Source: an uncultured Bacteroidales bacterium (lineage in GTDB: Bacteria; Bacteroidota; Bacteroidia; Bacteroidales; Bacteroidaceae). From it: DNA of 64,000 nucleotides. The notes beneath the pieces were generated by a model. It had not been told where the DNA came from. It saw only the letters and a list, made by a program, of their open reading frames with translations, and did not search any database. The stretch lies in NCBI GenBank assembly GCA_902799685.1, contig CADCBO010000022.1:1-64000 (forward strand), read 5' to 3'. Position 1 is the stretch's first letter. Each line of letters opens with the position of its first letter. A program made the translations under genes and the position numbers. Shown here piece by piece: positions 15,903 through 24,516 of the stretch.

Positions 15903-18900
15903 ATGAATGAGCCCCAAAAGACAGCAATAGCTCCCCAAAAGACAGCAGTGGCGCCACAGAAAACGGCCACAGCGCCACAGAAGACCGCAATGGCATCACC
16001 GTCTTCCGGACAAGCTTGGGATAAGATTGTATCCGGGACGACCTATGCCCCTGGCTCCACTGTCAAAGTTGGCGGCAACAGCTACACGGTTGAGAGTCTT
16101 ATCGGTAACGGCACAGAAGGCAATATTTACATTGTTTCCGACCGCAAGAGGAAATATGCACTGAAAATGTACCGTCCCGGATATCATACCAACACAAAAG
16201 TGATGCCCACCCTCCAGAAACTGAAAGGGAAAGGATACCTGGCCGATATCATTGACTATAGTGACAGTTTTGAGCTTATGGAGTACATTCCCCAAGGGAA
16301 TGCAGCCCATGTGAATCTTAAGGGAAATGCCCAAGCCATACTTGCAATAGCAGCCAAGACCGCAATGGCACTTGACCAGATGCACAAAGTCGGAATAATC
16401 CACAAAGACATCAAGCCTGCCAACATCCTTATCAAGGATAATGACAGTTGGGACACATGTCTATGTGATTTCGGCATTGCGGATATTCTGAACGAGCGTG
16501 GCACCTGCACTACAACTCAAGCCCGAACTCCCATATATGCCGCCCCCGAAATGTATGGAGTAGGCAATACGGCAAACAGAGACGGCACAATAGTCTGCGA
16601 ACTCACCCACAAAGCCGATTTCTATTCTCTAGGCATGACCATTATTTCCTTGTGGATAGGCGAAGGAGCCTTCAAGTCGAAAGAGGATGAAATGGCCATT
16701 GACAAAATCAAAGGCAGGATATCGCCTCCGGCAGATATGCCCGACCCGCTCGCAAAGATTACCCGTGGACTGCTTATCAAAAACCCTGAGAAGCGCTGGG
16801 ACCTGAATGAAATATTGCAAACCATAGATGGCAAGGACATACCTGTGGATGAAGATGAGATCATCGAAGACCTGTGTATCACATTCAACGCATCCAAACA
16901 TCTTGTAGCCAATACCCCCTTGGAGTTGTGCAACCTGATGATTGATGATCCCGACCTTGCCACAAAGTACCTCTACCGGGGACAGATTGAGAAATGGTTG
17001 AAACCCTATCCTGAACTCCAGACCGAAATACAGGATATAGTGGAGAAACGCTATCCCCAGGATCAGCAAACCGGTCTGATTGCCACACTGTATTTGCTTG
17101 ACCCGACAATACCTTTTACTCTCCAAGGCATATCAAGGACAACAGGGAAACCATTAGAGAAATCAGTATATGACTTTAATGACGTAGGTAATTTCTGCAA
17201 TGAAGCTTTGCTGGATGACTCAACCATCGCTATGATCAGTATGGATGCATTCAAGGAATGGGTACGGGTCAGAAGCCAGTCCATTGCAGAAGATCTGCCA
17301 TATGTTAAAGATGATGAGGCATTGACAAGCATGTTACGCATCCAGATGATAAGTCCTTTATCGGATCTTGACTTGCGCAATGACCCCTCCTCACCAGACT
17401 ATGCTATGGATGCTCAAGGCATAGGTCGCCTGTTGAACAAGGTGTACAACATTCTATACGGACGTTATAAGGGCGACATTGACAGTCTGATGGCCGATTG
17501 GGAAAAACCTGTTAACGCTCCACATAACAGGGAAATCTCGATACATACCATCATCAACATAAGAAATGATTTCTTTGTGCCTGATAAATCCCGTTATATG
17601 ATGGATTTCATGGACATCAAGGGAGACCGGTTAAAGGATTTACGCTCCTGGATCATATACTGCACTGACTACGAAAGCGATGACTTCCAGGGTAAAGCAG
17701 GTCCCAAGGATGATTTTTTCTGTCTCCAGACAGCCTGGATGAAGGTTATCAAAGGATTTGGAGTTGAACCTGTTTACCAATTGAGCGGTAGCGGGAAACA
17801 GATCAGCACACTTGATGAACTGTTCGACCTGGACAAGAAGACTCTCAGGAATGAATATAGGGAACACGGTCTCAAAGGCTGGCTTGCCATACATCATCAG
17901 GAAGATCCGCATGCCAATCTGGAACCCCGGTTCGCATATGAGAAACTCCTTTTGGATTATGTGGAAGATGTACGCAAAATAGATGACAAGGATCCTGCAG
18001 TAGAACGCTTTGACAGCGCCTGCAATGAAGCAGACAGACTTCTCTCAAGCGGGCGCGCCCAATTACACGGGCTCAACATACGGAGTGTAATACAGCAAGT
18101 CCTTACCTATGCATTCGCCATTATTCCGGGAATGCTTTTACTGGCCATGCTTATTTTCTCAATCATAGAGAATCCCGTTCTTGATACTTCCGGCATGAAC
18201 CTGGAGGCTTACTTATGGCCGATAGGCTTGATCATAGCTGCAATACTGTTCTTTATAGGCGATAGCGACGGTTGCCTTTTACCTATTATAGAAGGGCTTA
18301 TTGCATCTGTTCTCATTTTTCTGATAATAAGGCTACTTGGAGCCTTTATTCTCTATTTTTTCGCGGTTCTGGTACTGGCCATACTGATTTATATGAGTTT
18401 GGGCACACTCTCTTTTCGCAGCAAATATGCCAAGGAAGCCAGGAAGTTTACAAAACCAGGTTTTGAAGAGAAGGTTCTGGAACCACTCTATTTTGCTTTC
18501 AGCAATGAAGACAGTTTTGATTCCTCACTCAACGGAGCATTCGACCACTACAAGATAGATCTTTGGAAAAAAGAACTGAAGAAACGGCGCTTCGGAATAA
18601 TCATTTTCATAGGCGCAATATGGATTCTGATGGCATTCAGCCTGCTTATACCTAAGAGTGAGCGTTTCAGCAGATTCTACACTCCGTTATTGGAGAAAGT
18701 TGACAAGAACCAACCTGAACAGACCTTGCCACCGCTACTGGATTTTGAAAGTCTGGAGCCTGGAAGCAAGAGTGACCAGGTTCGTGCCTTACAGGAATAT
18801 CTCCGGGACAATGGATTCTTAAGTTCCGCCGTAGATGGCGACTATGGCCCCGGCACCCGGAAAGCCGTTGCTGCTTTTCAGAAAGCGAACGGTCTTGAAG

Positions 18901-18989
18901 AGACCGGAGTGGCCGACAACAACACCATACAAATGATTAACAAACTGGCTGCCGAATCAGCAATTGAAGCAGCAAAGGGTTCAGAATAG
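15903..18989 (+). CDS. Membrane Ser/Thr protein kinase with C-terminal peptidoglycan-binding domain
   Basis: 1028 residues. An N-terminal tail holds four tandem PQKTAxA heptads (residues 4-31). The Hanks-type kinase has a Gly loop GNGTEG (68-73), ATP lysine K88, catalytic HKD (167-169), DFG (189-191) and AAPEMY, so all catalytic residues are present. A long cytoplasmic middle region of unknown fold follows. Four hydrophobic helices lie near residues 730-835 and a fifth near 897-917. An odd number of helices would place the C-terminus in the periplasm, where residues about 945-1020 form a PG_binding_1 domain (LEPGSKSDQVRALQEYLRD, VDGDYGPGTRKAVAAFQKANGL). The design suggests a kinase that senses the cell wall. 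Unlike PknB, the wall-binding module is of the PG_binding_1 type rather than PASTA. Confidence 0.9.
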   Translation: MNEPQKTAIAPQKTAVAPQKTATAPQKTAMASPSSGQAWDKIVSGTTYAPGSTVKVGGNSYTVESLIGNGTEGNIYIVSDRKRKYALKMYRPGYHTNTKVMPTLQKLKGKGYLADIIDYSDSFELMEYIPQGNAAHVNLKGNAQAILAIAAKTAMALDQMHKVGIIHKDIKPANILIKDNDSWDTCLCDFGIADILNERGTCTTTQARTPIYAAPEMYGVGNTANRDGTIVCELTHKADFYSLGMTIISLWIGEGAFKSKEDEMAIDKIKGRISPPADMPDPLAKITRGLLIKNPEKRWDLNEILQTIDGKDIPVDEDEIIEDLCITFNASKHLVANTPLELCNLMIDDPDLATKYLYRGQIEKWLKPYPELQTEIQDIVEKRYPQDQQTGLIATLYLLDPTIPFTLQGISRTTGKPLEKSVYDFNDVGNFCNEALLDDSTIAMISMDAFKEWVRVRSQSIAEDLPYVKDDEALTSMLRIQMISPLSDLDLRNDPSSPDYAMDAQGIGRLLNKVYNILYGRYKGDIDSLMADWEKPVNAPHNREISIHTIINIRNDFFVPDKSRYMMDFMDIKGDRLKDLRSWIIYCTDYESDDFQGKAGPKDDFFCLQTAWMKVIKGFGVEPVYQLSGSGKQISTLDELFDLDKKTLRNEYREHGLKGWLAIHHQEDPHANLEPRFAYEKLLLDYVEDVRKIDDKDPAVERFDSACNEADRLLSSGRAQLHGLNIRSVIQQVLTYAFAIIPGMLLLAMLIFSIIENPVLDTSGMNLEAYLWPIGLIIAAILFFIGDSDGCLLPIIEGLIASVLIFLIIRLLGAFILYFFAVLVLAILIYMSLGTLSFRSKYAKEARKFTKPGFEEKVLEPLYFAFSNEDSFDSSLNGAFDHYKIDLWKKELKKRRFGIIIFIGAIWILMAFSLLIPKSERFSRFYTPLLEKVDKNQPEQTLPPLLDFESLEPGSKSDQVRALQEYLRDNGFLSSAVDGDYGPGTRKAVAAFQKANGLEETGVADNNTIQMINKLAAESAIEAAKGSE

Positions 18990-18991
18990 AT

Positions 18992-21900
18992 ATGAATTGT
19001 AAACATTGCGGAAAAGAAAACCGCCCGGAAGCACGTTATTGCCGCTTCTGCGGCAAGACAATTGAGTCAGCATCCACTCAGAAAAAGTTGATAGGCAAAG
19101 ACTCTATTGCGCCCCAACTGGAAATACTGGACAAGAAAATACAGGTAGCAAAGATGCTGGCACAGAATGGCAACCGCATGGGAATGGACTGTCTGATACT
19201 TGGAGATTCCGGTACAGGTAAAAACTTCATCGCCCAACTTATTGCTGACAAGATGGTCTCCGCCGGTTTGACAAAACAGCCGCCCAAGAAAATTGACGCT
19301 GCCGATTGGTCCGATTTCTACGGAGATTTCGACAATAACATATCTACACTGAAAGACGGAATATTGCTCATTACCAATGCACAGAAACTTCTTCCCACTT
19401 CCAAGTCGCGTGAAGTGAATCAACTGGACAAGCTTTTCACCCGGATGCGTAATATCGAGGGTGCGCCTATAGTATTGCTCTGCGGAACACTGAATGACAT
19501 AATGGGGTTTCTGGAGAACAATAAGGATGTCCACAGACTCTTTGAGCTCGAATTCAAACTGGATGCATTCAACATAGAGAATCTCACCGGACTTGCGCTC
19601 TCAATCCTGAAAGAGAAATATAAAGTGGATCCGAATCCTGATGTGGACAAAAAGCTTAATGCCCATTTTGCATGGTACATGCGACAGCAGGACCTGGGAC
19701 ATATTAACGGGCATCTTTCGGAGAAAGTTGCCGATGACATATATGTCAAGATTGCATTGAGAGGAAGCAAGGTTTTGGAAGAACAGGATATAAATACTGC
19801 CGAGTGCTTCATTCCAAAAACCGAAGAACAGATACTTGCAGACCTGGACAAGTATGTCGGTCTCCAAAGCGTAAAGGACGAAATAAAAGCCATTATCCGG
19901 AACATCAAAGACAAGAAAGAGAAAGGAATCACCAAAAAACTGCTTAAGGATCATTTTATTTTTACAGGCAATCCCGGCACAGGCAAGACAACAATCGCAC
20001 GCAAATTCGGTGAGATACTGGATGCTATCGGAGCTCTTCCCACCGGACAATTCGTGGAAGTTCCAGCCAAAAACCTCATTGGCCGTTTCATGGGTGACAC
20101 AGAAGAGAATGTCAAGAATTACGTGAACAAGGCTATGGGCGGTGTGCTGTTCATAGACGAAGCCTATGCTCTGAATGACGGAAGGGACGGAGGATACGGC
20201 AAAGATGCCATAAACACGCTGCTAACCATCCTGGAGAACCGCAAGGGTGAGTTTGTCTGCATACTTGCGGGCTATACCAAGGAGATGGCAGATCTGGTTC
20301 GCATAAATCCAGGCATCCCTTCCCGATGCAACGTAACCATAGAATTTCCGGACTACAGTGCCCGCGAACTGGAAACGCTGTTCCGCATGATGCTAGCCAA
20401 TGATAATGATGATAATGATGGCGAAAAGACTGTTTTCAGCCTGGACTCACGTGCGGAGGATATGCTGCCAAAGGTTTTTGACCGTATGTATCTAAAGCGC
20501 ACTGATACCTTCGGCAATGCCCGCGAAGTAAGGAATCTTTTTGACCTTGCCGTCAAGCGACACCGCATGCGCAGGGCTACCGACAACGTGTTCAGCTATG
20601 CCGACATTGTAGGTGAAAATGAAACCAAAGAGATTACGGTAGAAGACATAATGAAGGAGCTGGACGGTTTTGTAGGAATGCAGAGTGTCAAGGATGCCAT
20701 CTGCCGCATCGCAAAGGAGATTTCCGTGCAAAAACAGCTCATAGAGATGGGGGAGGCTGACGAAGGCCTTACCAAATACAATTTCGTGCTCACCGGCAAC
20801 CCTGGAACCGGCAAGACCACCGTGGCCCGGACTTTCGGTAAGATATTCAAGGCATTGGGCGTGACCAGCACGGACCGCGTGACGGAAAAGGTGCCAAAGG
20901 ACATCATCTCCCAGTTTGTCAACGAGAGTGACAAGCTTATGAACGATGCCATAAATGAAGCTATGGGCGGAGTGCTGTTTCTGGACGAGGCATATGACCT
21001 GGAACCTATGGATGCTGCAGGACAGAGCACCAGTAGCGAAGGCAAGAAGGCAGTGCAGACACTATTGACGCGTATGGAAAACGAGGCTGGCAAGTTCGTG
21101 GTGATACTTGCTGGCTATCGCGGAAAAATGGAGACATTCATGAACTCCAACGACGGTTTGAGAAGCCGATTCTCTCATTTCATCCACATAGATGATTACA
21201 CGCCCGAGGAATTGCTGGAGATTTATGAGAATACTGCAAAGGCCAAGAAATACAATTTCACTCTGGCTGATGAGAAAGTTCGCATGAAAGCCCTGAACAT
21301 GTTCCGGAACATGGTAGCCATGAAGGATGACAAGTTCGCAAACGCCCGTGAAGCAGTGACCAAAGTTGCCCAGACAAAGACAAACATCAACAACCGCATA
21401 AGCAAGGTATCCTACGACCAGTGGACACCAGAGTTCCTGCAAACTGCACACACTGCATATCTGGATGATATTCCGTATGTCGAACCCGCCAAGGTTTCAA
21501 TTGACGATTGTTTGGCCGAGCTCAACGAACTGATAGGTTTGGATGGAGTCAAAACCGCGCTTACCAAACTGGCACACACCATCAACAACGAAATCGAGTC
21601 CGCCAAGATAGAGAACCGCAGACCGGATATTCCGCTGGGGCATTACCTGTTTCTGGGTAACCCAGGTACCGGCAAGACCACAGTTGCCCGCCTTATGGGA
21701 AAAATACTTTACTCTATGGGCGCGTTGCCCTCTCCAAACGTGGTGGAGGTAGGCAAAGCCGACCTGATAGGGCGTTACCAGGGTGATACCGAGGCCATAA
21801 CCTCTCATGTGATAGACACCGCCATGGGCGGCATCCTGTTCATCGACGAGGCATACCAGCTTGCCGAGGGATATGGCAGGAATGCGTTGGAGACCCTGGT

Positions 21901-22297
21901 TGCGCGATTGGAAAACGACCGGGGCAAGTTCGTTTGCATAGCCGCAGGATACACATTCGAGATGCAGGCTTTCATTGCCCAGAACAGCGGATTCGAGAGC
22001 CGTTTCCCTGAACGCAACCGCATCACTTTTCAAGACTACAACCCCGATGAACTGTTCCGGATATTTATGATATTTGCCCGTAAAGGAGGATATCATCTGG
22101 ATTCTATGGCAGAAAACGCCATACGCGGCAAACTCACAATGATGTACAACAATCGCGGCCGCACATTCGGCAACGGTCGCGATGCCCGCAACCTCTTTGA
22201 TGAAGTAAAGAGCAACCTGGCAACCCGACTGGCCGATGAAGGGGGAACACATTCCCCTGAAGAACGTAAAACCATTAAAATGGAGGATGTGCTATGA
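18992..22297 (+). CDS. Zinc ribbon plus four-module CbbX/SpoVK-like AAA+ protein
   Basis: 1101 residues. Residues 3-22 form a zinc ribbon (CKHCGKENRPEARYCRFCGK). Four AAA+ modules follow, with P-loops near residues 70, 325, 600 and 887. The last three are complete CbbX-like modules: GNPGTGKTT each time, Walker B LFIDEAYAL, LFLDEAYDL and LFIDEAYQL, and arginine-finger regions such as GIPSRCN, GLRSRFS and GFESRFP. The first is degenerate: GDSGTGKN ends in Asn instead of Thr, and the Walker B position reads LLITNAQKL with no acidic residues. Such repeats are expected to form a ring or stacked remodelling machine. The gene starts two bases after the kinase stop. CbbX itself activates Rubisco, which is not the role suggested here. 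Confidence 0.9.
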   Translation: MNCKHCGKENRPEARYCRFCGKTIESASTQKKLIGKDSIAPQLEILDKKIQVAKMLAQNGNRMGMDCLILGDSGTGKNFIAQLIADKMVSAGLTKQPPKKIDAADWSDFYGDFDNNISTLKDGILLITNAQKLLPTSKSREVNQLDKLFTRMRNIEGAPIVLLCGTLNDIMGFLENNKDVHRLFELEFKLDAFNIENLTGLALSILKEKYKVDPNPDVDKKLNAHFAWYMRQQDLGHINGHLSEKVADDIYVKIALRGSKVLEEQDINTAECFIPKTEEQILADLDKYVGLQSVKDEIKAIIRNIKDKKEKGITKKLLKDHFIFTGNPGTGKTTIARKFGEILDAIGALPTGQFVEVPAKNLIGRFMGDTEENVKNYVNKAMGGVLFIDEAYALNDGRDGGYGKDAINTLLTILENRKGEFVCILAGYTKEMADLVRINPGIPSRCNVTIEFPDYSARELETLFRMMLANDNDDNDGEKTVFSLDSRAEDMLPKVFDRMYLKRTDTFGNAREVRNLFDLAVKRHRMRRATDNVFSYADIVGENETKEITVEDIMKELDGFVGMQSVKDAICRIAKEISVQKQLIEMGEADEGLTKYNFVLTGNPGTGKTTVARTFGKIFKALGVTSTDRVTEKVPKDIISQFVNESDKLMNDAINEAMGGVLFLDEAYDLEPMDAAGQSTSSEGKKAVQTLLTRMENEAGKFVVILAGYRGKMETFMNSNDGLRSRFSHFIHIDDYTPEELLEIYENTAKAKKYNFTLADEKVRMKALNMFRNMVAMKDDKFANAREAVTKVAQTKTNINNRISKVSYDQWTPEFLQTAHTAYLDDIPYVEPAKVSIDDCLAELNELIGLDGVKTALTKLAHTINNEIESAKIENRRPDIPLGHYLFLGNPGTGKTTVARLMGKILYSMGALPSPNVVEVGKADLIGRYQGDTEAITSHVIDTAMGGILFIDEAYQLAEGYGRNALETLVARLENDRGKFVCIAAGYTFEMQAFIAQNSGFESRFPERNRITFQDYNPDELFRIFMIFARKGGYHLDSMAENAIRGKLTMMYNNRGRTFGNGRDARNLFDEVKSNLATRLADEGGTHSPEERKTIKMEDVL

Positions 22298-22845
22298 TAC
22301 AGTGTCCCGAATGCAGGAATATGATTCCCGACGACAGCGCGTTTTGCGACCAGTGCGGAAAAGAACTTAAGTGGTGCCCACAGTGCAGGAGACCTAAACG
22401 CGGTACTGAATGTCCAGTATGCGGAAGCGACCTGGTTTCGGGAGTCAAATACATATCCACAGTTCCAGAAAAGTCAACCTCTCCTAAAGTTGACACAACG
22501 GAACCGCCACAGCCGTCACCTGCTCCGCAGCCACAGGCAGAAAGAGTAAGTACACTGCCCGATTCTGTAGCAGAGGAAGGTCCTGCCGCACTTGTAGGCA
22601 ACGGCTGGCGTCTAGCCATCAAGGAAGGTCCGTTCGGCAGGAACGGCGGAATATGGCCCGAACTCTCCACCTGCCAATATGTGTCCGGCAACCATGGCCG
22701 AATAGAGAAAAACAATGACAGTTGGTTCATAGTGGATAACGGTTCTACCAACGGCACATTTATAGACGGAAACCGCATCACGAAAGAAATTTTGCGTAAA
22801 GGCTCCCGAGTACGCATTGCAACCCTTGATTTTATAGTAGAATGA
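22294..22845 (+). CDS. Zinc ribbon-FHA domain protein
   Basis: 183 residues. Two N-terminal zinc ribbons (CPECRNMIPDDSAFCDQCGK and CPQCRRPKRGTECPVCGSDL) are followed by a Pro/Gln linker and a C-terminal FHA domain with the key elements GPFGRNGG, SGNHGRIE and NGSTNGTFIDGNRI. FHA domains bind phosphothreonine. The kinase and phosphatase genes in the same operon make their phosphorylated products the likely ligands. ATGA overlap with the AAA+ gene upstream and with the PP2C gene downstream. Confidence 0.92.
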   Translation: MIQCPECRNMIPDDSAFCDQCGKELKWCPQCRRPKRGTECPVCGSDLVSGVKYISTVPEKSTSPKVDTTEPPQPSPAPQPQAERVSTLPDSVAEEGPAALVGNGWRLAIKEGPFGRNGGIWPELSTCQYVSGNHGRIEKNNDSWFIVDNGSTNGTFIDGNRITKEILRKGSRVRIATLDFIVE

Positions 22846-23579
22846 AACTGAACATAGAAGCAATCTGCCATAAAGGCATGGTACGGGAGAACAACGAAGA
22901 CGGTATCTCCCTGGGCGGATTATTCCTGCGTGACGACAGCACGGAGATATCGGTAGATACAACTACCGACGGCATCTTCTATCTACTGGTAGCCGACGGT
23001 ATGGGCGGACACGAAAAAGGAGAAGAGGCAAGCCAGTTTGCGCTTGAGGAAATCAACGAGCAGCTAACGCTCCACCAGGTCAGCCCGGACAGGTTTGAAG
23101 ACGATATAAGGGAAACTGCCAGATATATATCCTACAAGTTAAACCGTTCTGCCGCAGATCAAGGACAGACACACCCAATGGGTTGCACTCTCACCGGAGT
23201 AGTGTGGCACTATGGCAAAACATGGCTCTTAAACGCAGGAGACAGTCGTACATACCGTTTCCGTAACGGCATACTCCGACAGCTTACCACCGATGAAACC
23301 GAACGTGGTATCACAGGAGATCCCAATGCAAGTAAACTATTGCTCAATTGTTTTGGAGGCGGCACAGAAGGAAGGATAATTGTTGAGGACCTGAATGGCA
23401 AATTACTTGAAGGAGACAAACTGCTTATCTGCTCTGACGGTCTGTCCGACATGGTATCAGACGAATTGATTGAAACCGCTATCGATGATGGAGCATCAGC
23501 CAAGGACCTGCTCCGTATGGCATGTGAAGCCGGTGGAGTTGACAACATCTCAATCATATTGGCAACTGTCCACTCATAA
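22842..23579 (+). CDS. PP2C-family Ser/Thr phosphatase
   Basis: 245 residues, cytoplasmic. All metal-binding acidic motifs are present: RENNEDGISL, VADGMGGHEKGEEAS, LNAGDSRTYRFRNG, ICSDGLSDMVSDE and GGVDNISIILA. This is the PppA/PstP type that reverses Hanks-kinase phosphorylation. It overlaps the FHA gene by four bases. Together with the kinase and FHA protein it completes a writer-reader-eraser set for phosphothreonine. Confidence 0.95.
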   Translation: MKLNIEAICHKGMVRENNEDGISLGGLFLRDDSTEISVDTTTDGIFYLLVADGMGGHEKGEEASQFALEEINEQLTLHQVSPDRFEDDIRETARYISYKLNRSAADQGQTHPMGCTLTGVVWHYGKTWLLNAGDSRTYRFRNGILRQLTTDETERGITGDPNASKLLLNCFGGGTEGRIIVEDLNGKLLEGDKLLICSDGLSDMVSDELIETAIDDGASAKDLLRMACEAGGVDNISIILATVHS

Positions 23580-23641
23580 GACAACCAAGAAGTTCACCAT
23601 TACTGATTTTAACCTTTTATATTAACCTAAACTTTACTATT

Positions 23642-24493
23642 ATGGAATTTGAGATTTTTAAAAGATTTGCCGCTGTAGTAAGACTCGCATCCCATCTCTC
23701 CGATGCAGACAATGAAATGACAGACGATGAACTGAGCGTCATTCTGGGCTTTTTGAACCAGATAAACAATGTAGATGAAACTTTGATGAGTGATATCATT
23801 AAATATGGTTACAATCAATTGGATGATGACGATGCCGTCAAACTCATTTATTCATTGGACGATGGAAGCAAGCAGATAGTTTCCAATCTGTTTGCCAGGG
23901 TTATTTGTAAAGACAACAAACTGACTGTAAAAGAGTGTCAGCTGTATGACAAGTATTGCGAACTCTGCAAGCTTCCCAACCCTCAACCTGAAGAGGCAAT
24001 TGATGAAGGACAGGGTGAAATAATAATTGAGGAAGAAGAGACCCCGAGAACCAATATCACCATTGATGAAGATAAGGAAATTACGCCCCTTTTCCTATTG
24101 GTTAAATACAATGGACGTACTTCGCTGCATCCGATTGAAAGCACCGGATGGAATGATCTGGGATCCCAAATAGCCTCATTGATAGGAGCTGACCGTCTGG
24201 AAGTGGTACGCTACACCAAACCACTGAACGAACTCAGTAAAGCACTTCAGCTGAATGAACGTCATCTGGTGTTCATAACTGACCGTAATGGCGGCTTAAA
24301 AGATAACACCGGAGACAATATGCCTGCTACAATGCTTTACGGTGCCGGCTACCCCATCTATGGACACGTTGTCTTTGCATTGGAAACGGATAATGGTTAC
24401 ACAATTGAGGGAATACGTACAATATCGCTTGCCAAAGAAGTCTTTGCCGCTATCTACCATGCCACAGACGGACTTCTCACTATAGAAGAATAA
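23642..24493 (+). CDS. TerB-like protein with a DUF3846-like C-terminal domain
   Basis: 283 residues. The N-terminal 115 residues are all-helical with a TerB-type acidic turn (LASHLSDADNEMTDDELSVILGFL) and a second helical repeat with KDNKLTVKECQLYDKYCEL. An acidic linker (EEEETPRTNITIDEDKE) leads to a C-terminal domain (residues about 145-283) whose NERHLVFITDRNGG, NMPATMLYGAGYPIYGHVVFAL segments resemble DUF3846-like proteins. That second assignment is tentative. TerB folds are recurrent parts of membrane-linked stress and conflict systems and often bind metal. The 62-base gap before it is the largest in the operon, but no clear promoter is seen there. Confidence 0.7.
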   Translation: MEFEIFKRFAAVVRLASHLSDADNEMTDDELSVILGFLNQINNVDETLMSDIIKYGYNQLDDDDAVKLIYSLDDGSKQIVSNLFARVICKDNKLTVKECQLYDKYCELCKLPNPQPEEAIDEGQGEIIIEEEETPRTNITIDEDKEITPLFLLVKYNGRTSLHPIESTGWNDLGSQIASLIGADRLEVVRYTKPLNELSKALQLNERHLVFITDRNGGLKDNTGDNMPATMLYGAGYPIYGHVVFALETDNGYTIEGIRTISLAKEVFAAIYHATDGLLTIEE

Positions 24494-24516
24494 TCCCGGA
24501 ATATAAACCTGTCATT

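Noticed and set aside
21497-22252. 251-codon minus-strand frame inside the AAA+ gene
   Set aside because: It is a shadow of a strongly supported coding region on the other strand, with no recognisable motif.
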